Shown piece after piece: positions 7,532-16,535 of a stretch of 64,000 nucleotides of DNA. This DNA is from Silicimonas algicola (GTDB taxonomy: Bacteria > Pseudomonadota > Alphaproteobacteria > Rhodobacterales > Rhodobacteraceae). The translations under genes and the position numbers were made by a program. Numbering within the stretch: the stretch's first letter is position 1; each line of letters opens with the position of its first letter. Location of the stretch: positions 800,001 through 864,000 of the forward strand of contig NZ_QGGV01000001.1 of the NCBI RefSeq assembly GCF_003148765.1. Direction: 5' to 3'. The notes under the pieces were generated by a model. It made no database searches. It worked only from the letters and a program-made list of their open reading frames with translations, and was not told where the DNA came from.

Positions 7532-10054
7532 TTACTCGCGCGCCCTCAGCACCTGCGCCGGACGCGCGGACAAGGGGCCCCAGGCGAACAGCAGCCCCGA
7601 GACCATCGTGGCAAGGATGCCCGCCCCCACGATGACGAGGGCCGAGACCGGCTCAAAATGGAAGTCGGCCTCCATCACGAAGCGCATGACGGCCCAGCCG
7701 GCAAGCCCACCCGCGACGATCGCCACCAGCCCCGCCGCCGCACCGAGGATGGCCGAGCGCAAGGCAAAGCTCGCCAGCACCGTCCGCCGCGACGCGCCGA
7801 GCGTCTTCAGCACCGCCGCCTCGTAGGTCCGCGTCTGCACGCCTGCCGCCGCCGCGCCGATCAGAACGACGCCGCCGGTGATCAGCGTCACCAGCGCGCC
7901 CGCCGTGATCGCGGCTGCGATGCCTGACAGGATCTCGGAAACCCGCTCGATGGCGTCCTTCACGCGGATCGCCGTCACGTTCGGATAGGCGTTCGACACC
8001 TCGCGCAAAAGCCGGGCCTCGGCTTCCGGCTCGGCGTAGACCGTCGAGATGAAGCTGTGCGGCGCGCCCTGCAGCGCGTTCGGGCTCATCGACATGACGA
8101 AGCCTATGCCTGCCGTCGAGAAGTCGACCACTCGGAACGACGCGATCTTCGCGGTGATGTCGCGGCCGAGGATGTTGACGGTGATCTCGTCACCCAACTT
8201 CAAGCCAAGCTCCTCGCCTTCCTCGGCGGCGAAGCTGACCAGCGGCGGGCCGTCATAGCCAGGCTGCCACCACTCACCCGCCGTCAGGACGGTGCCCTCG
8301 GACGGTGCGTCGGAATAGGTCACGCCCCGGTCGCCACGCAGCACCCAGTGGTCGCCCGCTACCTCGGCCGCCGGCCGTCCGTTGATCTGCGTGATGATCC
8401 CGCGCAACATCGGCGCGCTGTCGATCCGGCTTACCGCCGCATCCGCGTCGAGCGTCGCACGGAACGGCTCCATCTGGTCGGGCTGGATGTCGACCATGAA
8501 GAAGGACGGCGCACGTTCCGGCAGGTCGTTCCGGATCGCGCCGCGCAGGTTGGTGTCGATCTGTCCCACTGCGGCCAGCACCGACAACCCGAGGCCAAGC
8601 GACAGGATCACGCTTGCCGCCTCGCCCTGCGGGGCGCCGACGGCTCCAAGCGCGAGGCGAAGGGCGCTACGCCCCCGCACACGCGGCGCGAGCCGGCGCG
8701 CGAGCCGCCTCACACCCGCCGCCGCGAGGATGAGAAGCGCGAAGGCCGCCGCCACGCCGCCCGCCGCGCCCCAGGTCAGGGTCCAGAGGCCCGAAAGCGC
8801 CGCCGCCGACAAGACGAGGGCCGTGGCGAGAAACAGCGTGACGCCGATCCACAGGGGCCGCGGCAGGACGCGTCCGCCACCGCCGCCATCGCGGAAGAGG
8901 GTCGCGGCGCGCACCTCCTCGACCCTCGCCAGGGGCCAGAGGGTGAAGATCAGCGCTGCCAGCGTGCCGTAGAGAGCCGCTTCGGCCAGAGGCTTGGGAT
9001 AGACAGCGAACTCCGCCGGAACGGGCAGACGCGCCTCGATCAGGGGTGCGAAGACCAGTGGCAACGCCGCGCCGAGGATCAGACCGGCGACAAGCCCCAC
9101 AAGCGTCAGCGCACCGATCTGGAGGAAATAGACCAGGAAGATGGTTCGCCCGTCGGCGCCAAGCGTCCTCAGCGTGGCGATCACTGGCGTCTTGCGCCGA
9201 AGATAGGCCGTGACGGCGGACGAGATGCCGACGCCGCCGACCGCAAGCCCGGCAAGCCCCACGAGGACAAGGAACGACGACAGCCGGTCGACGAAGGTAT
9301 CCACCCCGGGCGCGCCACGGCGCTTGTCGCGCCAGCGGACGCCCGTGAAGGTGTCCTCCGCTTCGCGCTCCAGACGTTCGAGGTTGGCGTCCTCGGGCAA
9401 GAGAAGGCGATAGTCCGTCTCGTACAGCGTGCCGGGTTGGATCAGTCCGCTGTCGGCCAGCGCCTCGGTCCTCACGATGGTTCGCGGACCAAGCGTGAAG
9501 CCACCTGTTGCGTTGTCCGGCTCGCGCAGAAGTTCGGCTGTCAGGACAAAGGCTTGCGCACCAAGCTTGAAGCTGTCGCCGACCGTCAGACCAAGTCTTG
9601 CGACAAGCACCGGGTCCATTACGGCGCCAGGCAGTCCGTCGCGACCTGCCAGCGCCTCGGAGAGTGGCATCGCAGGGTCGAGCCGCACTTCGCCCAGAAG
9701 GGGATAGGCGTCGTCGACGGCCTTGACCTGCGTCAGCCCACGCTCGGCGGTATCCCCCGACCCATAGACCGCCATCGACCGGAAATCGACCAACTCGGAC
9801 ACGCGGAGGGCGTTCGCGGTCATCCAGGCGCGCTCGTCATCCGTTGCGAAGCGGTAGGTCAACTCGATCTCGGCATCGCCGCCAAGAAGCGTCGCCCCTT
9901 CGCGCGACAGCCCCGACTGGATCGCCTCGCGCGCGCTGCCAACGGCGGCGATGGCGGCGACCCCTAGGATCAGGCAGGCCAGAAAGACGCGGAACCCCGA
10001 CAGGCCGCCGCGAAGCTCACGGCGCGCAATGCGTGCGGCGGCGGCGAGGCTCAT
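7532..10054 (-). CDS. FtsX-family ABC transporter permease, YbbP-like
   Basis: An 840-residue inner-membrane permease. One N-terminal helix (about residues 20-40) is followed by a large periplasmic domain, three helices with an FtsX domain (about 255-370), a second membrane block, a further periplasmic domain, and a C-terminal FtsX repeat ending in WGPLSARPAQVLRARE. This double-FtsX layout is that of YbbP. The ATG at 10054 overlaps the upstream ATPase stop (ATGA). Together with the ATPase it probably moves lipids or lipoproteins or senses the envelope; the substrate is not established for the family. Confidence 0.88.
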   Translation of the reverse strand: MSLAAAARIARRELRGGLSGFRVFLACLILGVAAIAAVGSAREAIQSGLSREGATLLGGDAEIELTYRFATDDERAWMTANALRVSELVDFRSMAVYGSGDTAERGLTQVKAVDDAYPLLGEVRLDPAMPLSEALAGRDGLPGAVMDPVLVARLGLTVGDSFKLGAQAFVLTAELLREPDNATGGFTLGPRTIVRTEALADSGLIQPGTLYETDYRLLLPEDANLERLEREAEDTFTGVRWRDKRRGAPGVDTFVDRLSSFLVLVGLAGLAVGGVGISSAVTAYLRRKTPVIATLRTLGADGRTIFLVYFLQIGALTLVGLVAGLILGAALPLVFAPLIEARLPVPAEFAVYPKPLAEAALYGTLAALIFTLWPLARVEEVRAATLFRDGGGGGRVLPRPLWIGVTLFLATALVLSAAALSGLWTLTWGAAGGVAAAFALLILAAAGVRRLARRLAPRVRGRSALRLALGAVGAPQGEAASVILSLGLGLSVLAAVGQIDTNLRGAIRNDLPERAPSFFMVDIQPDQMEPFRATLDADAAVSRIDSAPMLRGIITQINGRPAAEVAGDHWVLRGDRGVTYSDAPSEGTVLTAGEWWQPGYDGPPLVSFAAEEGEELGLKLGDEITVNILGRDITAKIASFRVVDFSTAGIGFVMSMSPNALQGAPHSFISTVYAEPEAEARLLREVSNAYPNVTAIRVKDAIERVSEILSGIAAAITAGALVTLITGGVVLIGAAAAGVQTRTYEAAVLKTLGASRRTVLASFALRSAILGAAAGLVAIVAGGLAGWAVMRFVMEADFHFEPVSALVIVGAGILATMVSGLLFAWGPLSARPAQVLRARE

Positions 10055-10746
10055 TCGGCGGCAGCGCGGACGTCGTCGGCGTCGATGCGGCCGTCGTCGA
10101 GGCGGACGACGCGCTGGCACCGCTCGGCCAGTTCGGGGGCGTGCGTGACGAGGATCAGCGTCGAGCCGTAACGCTTGTTGAGATCGAACAGAATCTCGAT
10201 GATCGCCGCTCCGTTCGCAGCGTCTAGGTTGCCGGTCGGCTCGTCCGCGAGGAGGATCTCGGGACGCGGCGCGGCGGCCCGGGCCAACGCCACGCGCTGC
10301 TGCTCGCCGCCCGACATCTGCGAGGGATAGTGGTCGAGGCGCGCGCCCAGGCCCACGGCGCGCAGTTCCTCGGCGGCGCGGTCGAAGGCGTCGTCCTTGC
10401 CCGCCAGTTCCAGGGGCGTCGCCACGTTTTCCAGCGCCGTCATCGTCGGAATGAGGTGGAAGGACTGGAACACGACGCCCATATGTTCCCGACGGACACG
10501 GGCCAGCGCGTCCTCGCCCAAGCGCGTGAGGTCGTGGCCGAGCGCGGTGATGCTGCCGCCGGTGGCGCGTTCGAGTCCGCCCATGAGCATGAGGAGTGAC
10601 GATTTGCCAGACCCGGACGGACCGACCAGCCCCAGCGTCTCGCCCCGGCGGACGTCGAGCGTGATGCCCTTGAGGATCTCGACCCGGCCCGCGTTGCCGT
10701 CGAGCGAAAGCCGTGCGTCCCTGAGGGACAGGATCGTATCGGTCAT
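10051..10746 (-). CDS. ABC transporter ATP-binding protein, YbbA/LolD-like
   Basis: A 231-residue ATPase of the MacB/LolD group. It shows Walker [11 protein letters not shown]-loop [16 protein letters not shown], signature MSGGEQQR, Walker [14 protein letters not shown] and [12 protein letters not shown]. The ATG at 10746 ([13 protein letters not shown]) was chosen over an in-frame codon 47 residues upstream because it matches family N-termini. It works with the YbbP permease encoded downstream and is divergent from the TesA-like esterase, a conserved neighbourhood in proteobacteria. Confidence 0.92.
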   Translation of the reverse strand: MTDTILSLRDARLSLDGNAGRVEILKGITLDVRRGETLGLVGPSGSGKSSLLMLMGGLERATGGSITALGHDLTRLGEDALARVRREHMGVVFQSFHLIPTMTALENVATPLELAGKDDAFDRAAEELRAVGLGARLDHYPSQMSGGEQQRVALARAAAPRPEILLADEPTGNLDAANGAAIIEILFDLNKRYGSTLILVTHAPELAERCQRVVRLDDGRIDADDVRAAAE

Positions 10747-10801
10747 CTTCGCTCCGTTCCGTCGTGTGAAGGGATATGGGCCTTCGGGCGCGATCCGCAA
10801 C

Positions 10802-11458
10802 GTGAGGTTGGGGACAATTCTATCGGTGAGCCTTGCAACTGTTCTCTCCGTCAGCGTTTCCCGCGCCTCGGCCGAACCCGTCGTCATCGCGGCGCTCGGC
10901 GACAGCCTGACGCAAGGCTATGGCCTTCCGCCCGAGGACGGCTTCGTGCCGCAGCTTCAGAGCTGGCTTGACGGGCAGGGGGCGGAGGTGCGGCTGGTGA
11001 ACGCAGGCGTCTCGGGCGACACCTCGGCGGGCGGGCTGTCGCGCGTCGGCTGGACGCTGACCGACGACGTCGATGGCCTGATCGTGGCGCTTGGTGGCAA
11101 CGATCTTCTGCGCGGGATCGACCCTGCCGTGACGCGGGCGAACCTCGACGGCATTCTTGCGGCGGCCGAGGCGCAGGGCGTGCCGGTGCTTCTGGTGGGC
11201 ATGGACGCGCCCTCGAACTACGGCGCGGACTACGAGGCCGCCTTCGACGCCATCTATCCCGAGTTGGCCGAAGAGTGGGGCACGCTTTTCGCGCCGGACT
11301 TCCTCGGCGCGCTGGCGGCTCTGGAAGATCGGGCCTCGACGCTGAACGACTACATGCAGCCTGACGCCGTCCATCCTAACGCAGCGGGTGTGGCGAAGAT
11401 CGTCGAGGATCTGGGTCCGCATGTGATGCAGCTCGCGGCCCGCGCGGGCGGCGGCTGA
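10802..11458 (+). CDS. tesA: SGNH/GDSL arylesterase, TesA-like
   Basis: A periplasmic hydrolase of about 218 residues. Block I is ALGDSLTQGYGL with the nucleophilic Ser, block II has the Gly in NAGVSGDTSAGG, block III is LGGNDLLRG, and block V is QPDAVHPNAAG with the catalytic Asp and His. A short hydrophobic leader ending SRASA precedes EPVVIAALGDS. The start is a GTG at 10802, or a second GTG at 10826; neither has a strong ribosome site. Divergent from the ybbA-like ATPase, as in many proteobacteria. Confidence 0.88.
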   Translation: MRLGTILSVSLATVLSVSVSRASAEPVVIAALGDSLTQGYGLPPEDGFVPQLQSWLDGQGAEVRLVNAGVSGDTSAGGLSRVGWTLTDDVDGLIVALGGNDLLRGIDPAVTRANLDGILAAAEAQGVPVLLVGMDAPSNYGADYEAAFDAIYPELAEEWGTLFAPDFLGALAALEDRASTLNDYMQPDAVHPNAAGVAKIVEDLGPHVMQLAARAGGG

Positions 11459-11570
11459 CAGTGCCGACGCCGCCTGCTAGGATTCGCATGACTTTTGGAG
11501 ACGCCGACACACGGCACGCCCGTCGCACGATGCGAGGGGTGGGGCAACGTGTCGAGGCAGAATTGCAGAG

Positions 11571-12638
11571 ATGACAAGGGACTACAGCCTGATCTTCGGG
11601 TCCGGGAGCCAGAGGTTCGACGTGCCGCCACTGACGCGGCTCGGGTGGCAGACGGTCTTCGCGCGCCAGACCGACGCCGACGAGATGGTCGCCTTTCCGC
11701 CGGTGCGCGTGTTGGAAGTCCATCGCAGCGGGCTGATCGTCAGGGGAGAGGATCTGGACGAGACGCTCCCGCCCCGGGCCGATGTCACGGTCGGCGACTG
11801 GCTTCTGTTCGACCGCGAGCGGCCGTCGGACAGCCGGCTGCTCGACCGCAAGAGCCTGTTCCGCCGCCGTGCCGCAGGCCACGACCGCCAGAGCCAGCTG
11901 ATCGCCGCCAACGTCGACACGGTCTTTGTCGTCACCTCGTGCAACCGCGACTTCAACGTCGCGCGGCTGGAGCGTTACCTGGCCCTTGCTTTCGAGGCGG
12001 GGTCGGACCCGGTCATCGTGCTGACCAAGGCCGACCTCAGTGAAGAACAGGACCGCTTCGAGCGTGAGGCGCAGGCGATCTCGGACAAGGTCCCGGTGCT
12101 GACGGTCGATGCGCGGACCCCCGCCGTGAGGGAGGCGTTGAAGCCCTGGCTGGGGCTCGGCCGCACCGTTGCGTTCCTCGGCACCTCCGGCGTAGGAAAA
12201 TCGACGCTGGTCAACGCGTTGCTGGGCGAAGACAAGGTCGAGACGGGCGCGGTCCGCGAGGACGACTCGCGCGGCCGGCACACGACCACGCGCCGTCAGC
12301 TTCTGTTCACCGAGGAAGGCTCGGGCGTCGTCGACACGCCCGGCATGCGCGAGCTGCAGCTTTCCGATGTCGGCGCGGGGCTCTCCGAGCTTTTCGGCGA
12401 CATCGAGGACCTTGCCACACAGTGCAAGTTCCGCGACTGCGCCCACGAGACCGAACCGGGCTGCGCCGTACGGGCCGCGATGGAGGCGGGCGTCTTGGAC
12501 GAGCCTCGCATGGCGCGCTGGAAGAAGCTTGTCGCCGAGGATCGCCACAACACCGAAAGCCTTGCCGAGCGTCATGCCCGGGAACGGAAGTTCGGGAAGT
12601 TGGTGAAAGAGGTCGTGAAGGACAAGAGATCGAAGTGA
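11571..12638 (+). CDS. rsgA: Ribosome small-subunit-dependent GTPase A
   Basis: A 355-residue circularly permuted GTPase that assists late 30S maturation. It has an N-terminal OB fold, then G4 TKADL before G1 GTSGVGKST and G3 DTPGMREL, which is the permuted order. The C-terminal zinc site is CKFRDCAHETEPGC. The first ATG has only a weak ribosome site. Monocistronic, ending 8 bp from the convergent DUF1491 gene. Confidence 0.94.
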   Translation: MTRDYSLIFGSGSQRFDVPPLTRLGWQTVFARQTDADEMVAFPPVRVLEVHRSGLIVRGEDLDETLPPRADVTVGDWLLFDRERPSDSRLLDRKSLFRRRAAGHDRQSQLIAANVDTVFVVTSCNRDFNVARLERYLALAFEAGSDPVIVLTKADLSEEQDRFEREAQAISDKVPVLTVDARTPAVREALKPWLGLGRTVAFLGTSGVGKSTLVNALLGEDKVETGAVREDDSRGRHTTTRRQLLFTEEGSGVVDTPGMRELQLSDVGAGLSELFGDIEDLATQCKFRDCAHETEPGCAVRAAMEAGVLDEPRMARWKKLVAEDRHNTESLAERHARERKFGKLVKEVVKDKRSK

Positions 12639-12646
12639 CTGACGGC

Positions 12647-12979
12647 CTAGCTGGCCAGCCCCGGCTCGTCCAGAAGGTGGCGGCCCGCCTTGTCCTCCAC
12701 CTCGATGACCCAGAGGTCGGGATCGAAGCGGCGCTGTCTGGCGATGGAGGCGTCGACCTCGGCCTCGTCGCCATCGGTCAGAACGACCCAGGCCCGGTCG
12801 CCGGTCATCAGGTCGAAGGACCGCTGGAAGCAGACGGCACGGCCGTCCAGCGTGTTGAGCTTGACGAGGACCGCGCCCGCGGTCACGTCGCCCTTGCGCA
12901 CGACGAAGGCGGGAATGTCTGCCAGGCGCAGTCGCGTCAGGTAGGCCGAGACCCAGAAGCCCGACGTCAGCCGCGTCAC
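12647..12979 (-). CDS. DUF1491 family protein
   Basis: A 110-residue cytoplasmic protein of unknown function. VTRLTSGFWVSAYLTRLRL at the N-terminus, the RKGDVTAGAVLVKLN core and RQRRFDPDLWVIEVEDKAGRHLLDEPGL at the C-terminus are the hallmarks of DUF1491, which in alphaproteobacteria often sits near era. The start is the GTG at 12979, whose last two bases overlap the stop of the preceding gene (GTGA), implying translational coupling. Confidence 0.85.
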   Translation of the reverse strand: MTRLTSGFWVSAYLTRLRLADIPAFVVRKGDVTAGAVLVKLNTLDGRAVCFQRSFDLMTGDRAWVVLTDGDEAEVDASIARQRRFDPDLWVIEVEDKAGRHLLDEPGLAS

Positions 12980-13374
12980 GGGTCCCACCATATCCATAGG
13001 GGACGGGCGCCGTCGTCGGTCTCGACGGTGACGCTCGATTCCTGGTCAGGCGGAACGCCATCGAGAAGCCCCAGGAGGTCGCGAAGGTCGTCCAGCTCGA
13101 TGGCAAGCGACAGCGTGCCGTCCGCCCGACCGGCGCTGGTGCCGACGGTGATAAGGACGTCGGGGTGCAGGACCCGCGACCACGGCAATGGATCCTCGAT
13201 CCTGCCGCCGAACCGCAGGCGGTGCGCGTCGCCGAGACGGAGCGGAGCCAGGCGCTGCCTCAGCCGAAGACGCGCCTCGGCGTTGGCCGCGCGCAGGTGA
13301 TAGCCGAAGTATCCGCGCGAGGGCCGCTCGTAGCTCCAGAGCGCCACGTCGCGGTGCGCGGACTGTTCTGTCAC
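12976..13374 (-). CDS. Conserved-looking hypothetical protein between era and DUF1491
   Basis: A 132-residue soluble protein that I do not recognise. It contains no Cys, an Arg-rich middle (RLRLRQRLAPLRLGDAHRLRFGGRIEDP), then DVLITVGTSAGRADGTLSLAIELDDLRDLLGLLDG, and ends DGARPLWIWWDP. It is coupled at both ends: its GTG (13374) overlaps the era stop and its TGA overlaps the DUF1491 start, each as GTGA. That arrangement is strong evidence that it is a real gene co-translated with era. A role in ribosome or RNA metabolism is only a guess from context. Confidence 0.72.
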   Translation of the reverse strand: MTEQSAHRDVALWSYERPSRGYFGYHLRAANAEARLRLRQRLAPLRLGDAHRLRFGGRIEDPLPWSRVLHPDVLITVGTSAGRADGTLSLAIELDDLRDLLGLLDGVPPDQESSVTVETDDGARPLWIWWDP

Positions 13375-14279
13375 TCCGACCCGTCCCGGAAGTCGAGGCC
13401 CATCTCGGAATAGCGCTCGGCCTCGTCCTGCCAGTTCTCGCGCACGCGGACGGTCAGGAACAGGTGGACGGGCCGTTCGAGAAAGGCCGAGATCTCCGCC
13501 CGCGCCAGTTGTCCGATCGTCTTGATCGTCTCGCCCCGTTTGCCGAGGACGATGCCCTTGTGGCCGTCGCGTCCGACGTAGACGACCTGGTCGATCCGTG
13601 TGCTGCCGTCCTTGCGGTCTTCCCAGGCTTCGGTCTCGACCGTGAGCTGGTAGGGAAGTTCTTCGTGCAGGCGCAGAGTCAGCTTCTCGCGCGTCATCTC
13701 GGCCGCGATCATGCGCATCGGCATGTCGGCGATCTGGTCTTCGGGATAGAACCACGGGCCTTCCGGCACGGTCTCCGCCAGCCACTTGCGCAAGTCGGCG
13801 ACGCCAAAGCCCTTTTCGGCCGAGATCATGAAGGTCTTCTCGAACGAGAAGCGCTCGTTCATGTCGCGCGTCAGGTCGAGGAGGACGGGCGCCTCGACGC
13901 GGTCGATCTTGTTGATGGCGAGCGCCACGGTGCGGCCCTGGCCGATCTCGGCCAGACGCTCGAGGATCGCCTCGACGCCGGGCGTCACGCCGCGGTGCGC
14001 CTCGATCATCAGGACCACGACGTCGGCATCGGCAGCCCCGCCCCAGGCGGCGGCGACCATCGCGCGGTCAAGCCGCCGGCGCGGGCGGAAGAGGCCCGGC
14101 GTGTCGACGAAGACGATCTGGCTCTCGCCCTCCATCGCGATGCCGCGGATGCGGGCGCGGGTGGTCTGGACCTTGTGGGTGACGATGGACACCTTCGCGC
14201 CGACCATGCGGTTCAGAAGCGTCGACTTGCCGGCGTTCGGCTCTCCGATCAGGGCGACGAATCCGGCGCGGGTGGGCAT
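13371..14279 (-). CDS. era: GTPase Era, 16S rRNA-binding ribosome assembly factor
   Basis: A 302-residue Era. G1 is GEPNAGKST, the switch region carries TTRARIRGI, G3 is DTPGLF, G4 is NKID, and the C-terminal KH domain contains VGRDGHKGIVLGKRGETIKTIGQLAR for binding the 3' end of 16S rRNA. In most proteobacteria era follows rnc; here the upstream same-strand gene is a hybrid sensor kinase, so the usual rnc-era pair is broken. It heads a three-gene coupled operon with the hypothetical and DUF1491 genes. Confidence 0.95.
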   Translation of the reverse strand: MPTRAGFVALIGEPNAGKSTLLNRMVGAKVSIVTHKVQTTRARIRGIAMEGESQIVFVDTPGLFRPRRRLDRAMVAAAWGGAADADVVVLMIEAHRGVTPGVEAILERLAEIGQGRTVALAINKIDRVEAPVLLDLTRDMNERFSFEKTFMISAEKGFGVADLRKWLAETVPEGPWFYPEDQIADMPMRMIAAEMTREKLTLRLHEELPYQLTVETEAWEDRKDGSTRIDQVVYVGRDGHKGIVLGKRGETIKTIGQLARAEISAFLERPVHLFLTVRVRENWQDEAERYSEMGLDFRDGSE

Positions 14280-14348
14280 GTGGGCAAGGGTCCGGGCTGA
14301 GGGCGTGTCCTTCGCGGTCTAGCGGGATTGCGCGCGTCTTGCCAGCCC

Positions 14349-16535
14349 TCAGCCGCCGACGGCGAGGCGCTTCAGCGCACGGTCGAGGGTGTCGAGGTCG
14401 ACGGGCTTCTGGATCAGTTCCATCCCCTCTTTTGCGCATCGCTCGGCAACCTGAGGCGCGCGGTTGGCGGTCAGCATGCACAGGGGCACGCCGGGCAAGC
14501 CCGCGCGGAGGCGATCGAGACCGTCGAAGGCCGTCGTGCCGTCGCCGAGTTGATAGTCGACGAGGCAGACGTCGGGCAGAAGGTCGAGGTCGGCGACGAG
14601 GGCGAGGGCCGCTTCGATGCCGGGCGCGTCGATGACGTGATGTGCCCGCCGGCCGAGCGCGAGTTCGAGAGCTTCGCGCAGTTCGTCGTCGTCCTCGATC
14701 AGAAGGACGAGGCGGCCGGTATCGGCGACGTGGCTTATGGCCTGCGTCTGGCGCATGACGAAGGGGGGCACGGCAAGCGGGGCGGTCACGCTGAAGGTCG
14801 ATCCGCGCCCCACCTCCGAGCGGAGGCCGAGGGGATGGCCGAGAAGCGCGCAGGCCCGGTCGACGATGGCGAGGCCGAGGCCAAGCCCTTCGGACGCGGA
14901 GGCGCGGGCGTCGAGGCGGTGGAACTCCTTGAAGATCTCCTCCTGGCTCTCCTCGGGGATGCCGGGGCCGGTGTCGTGGACCTCGATCCTGACCGTGCCG
15001 CCGCGGTGGCGCACGCCGACGAGGACTTTGCCTGACGGCGTATAGCGGATCGCGTTACCGATCAGGTTCTGCACGATGCGGCGGAAATAGGTACGGTCGC
15101 TTTCGACCCAGGCCGAGCTGCCGACCACCCGGAGGTCGAGACCCTTGGCGGCGGCCGCCGGGGCGAACTCCGCGCGAAGCTGGGCGAGAAGCCGCGTCAG
15201 ATCGACCGGACCGACCTCGAAGGTCTCGACCGTTTCCAGCTTCGAGATGGCGAGAAGCGACTCGATCATGCTTTCGACGCTTTCAAGCGCGTTCTGCGTC
15301 TTCGCGGCGATGCGGGCGGTGTCGCCGTCGGGGGCCTCGGCCAGCGAGGACACGAAGAGCTTCGCCGCCGACAGGGGCTGGAGGAGGTCGTGGCTCGCCG
15401 CCGCGACGAAACGGATCTTCGAGGCGTTGGCCCGCTCGGCGGCGGTCAGGGCGTCTTCGAGATCGAGCGTTCGCTCGACGACGCGGCGCTCGAGCGTTTC
15501 CTTCGCGCGGCGAAGCTCGGCGGCGGCGCGGCGTTCCTGCGTCATGTCGCTGAACGACACCACGAAGCCCCGGTCCGGCATCTCGCGGGCGTCGACCTTG
15601 AGGACGATGCCCGGCGGGTGCGTCATCTCGTAGGCGAGCGGCGGGCGGGCGCCCTCGATCGCGATCCAGTCGGCGATGGTCGGCCCGCCGGCCGGTCGCA
15701 GGTCGAAATGGGCAGCCTGCTCGAGAAGCGACGACAGGGGCGTCCCCAGCCGCAGGGCGGCGAGCGGCATCCCCAGAAGCTCGGCGGCCCGGTTGTTCCA
15801 GCCCATCAGCACGCCGGCGTTGTCGAAGATGCACACGCCCTGGTCGAGGTGTTCGAGCGTGGCGCCGATCAGGCGGGACTGGTTGTCGAGGATGCGCGAT
15901 CTCTCGCGACGCTCGATCCGCATGATGTCGGTCACGTCGGTCTGAAGCACGACGGTCTGGCCCGCCTCGGTCCGGTGCTCCGAGATCTGGACCCACCTGT
16001 CGCCGGTGATCGAGACGTTGAAGACGATGTGGTCGTCGCGGTGGCGGGCGCGGCGGCGGTCGGCCCACTGCCGGGGGGTCTGGCCGGCGGGAAGGTTCAG
16101 GAAGCGCGAGCGGCTGGCGCGGTCGATGTAGTCCTCGAACGACAGGCCGGTGCGGAGGTGTTCGCGGATGTCCGGCATGAACATCGCGAAGCGGCTGTTG
16201 CAAAGGACCAGGAGATCGTCCTCGTCGAAGAGGCCGAAGCCTTCGCGGACCGTCTCGATGGCATCGGTGAGGGTGTTGCGCGCGGCCTCGGCCGACCGGA
16301 TGGCGCCGGAGAGCTGCGCGTTCGACTGGTTCAGGAGGTCGAGCGCCGTTTCCAGTTCCCGCGTGCGGGTGCGGACCTGGTCCTCAAGCATGACCGCGCG
16401 CTGAAAGTGCTCGTAGGCCGCGCCGCCGTCGTTCGTCACCTGCTCGACCCGGCGCATCAGCACCTCGGTGATCTTGAGGAGCTTCTCGTTCTGCCGCTCG
16501 ATCGAGTCGGCGGCGTTCATCACGAGGCCCCGCAT
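14349..16535 (-). CDS. PAS-containing hybrid sensor histidine kinase with receiver domain (NahK-like)
   Basis: A 728-residue soluble hybrid kinase without membrane helices. In order: an N-terminal coiled coil (about 1-88), two PAS domains (about 90-205 and 220-340), a second coiled coil, HisKA with phospho-acceptor His382 in ASHDLLQPLSAAKLF, HATPase (NLIGNAIRYTP, DTGPGIPEES, GLGLGLAIV), then a receiver with Asp660 in LVDYQLG. The HDLLQPL box and layout match NahK/ErcS-type kinases. Its ATG overlaps the FIST gene stop (ATGA), so sensor and kinase are coupled. Confidence 0.92.
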   Translation of the reverse strand: MRGLVMNAADSIERQNEKLLKITEVLMRRVEQVTNDGGAAYEHFQRAVMLEDQVRTRTRELETALDLLNQSNAQLSGAIRSAEAARNTLTDAIETVREGFGLFDEDDLLVLCNSRFAMFMPDIREHLRTGLSFEDYIDRASRSRFLNLPAGQTPRQWADRRRARHRDDHIVFNVSITGDRWVQISEHRTEAGQTVVLQTDVTDIMRIERRERSRILDNQSRLIGATLEHLDQGVCIFDNAGVLMGWNNRAAELLGMPLAALRLGTPLSSLLEQAAHFDLRPAGGPTIADWIAIEGARPPLAYEMTHPPGIVLKVDAREMPDRGFVVSFSDMTQERRAAAELRRAKETLERRVVERTLDLEDALTAAERANASKIRFVAAASHDLLQPLSAAKLFVSSLAEAPDGDTARIAAKTQNALESVESMIESLLAISKLETVETFEVGPVDLTRLLAQLRAEFAPAAAAKGLDLRVVGSSAWVESDRTYFRRIVQNLIGNAIRYTPSGKVLVGVRHRGGTVRIEVHDTGPGIPEESQEEIFKEFHRLDARASASEGLGLGLAIVDRACALLGHPLGLRSEVGRGSTFSVTAPLAVPPFVMRQTQAISHVADTGRLVLLIEDDDELREALELALGRRAHHVIDAPGIEAALALVADLDLLPDVCLVDYQLGDGTTAFDGLDRLRAGLPGVPLCMLTANRAPQVAERCAKEGMELIQKPVDLDTLDRALKRLAVGG

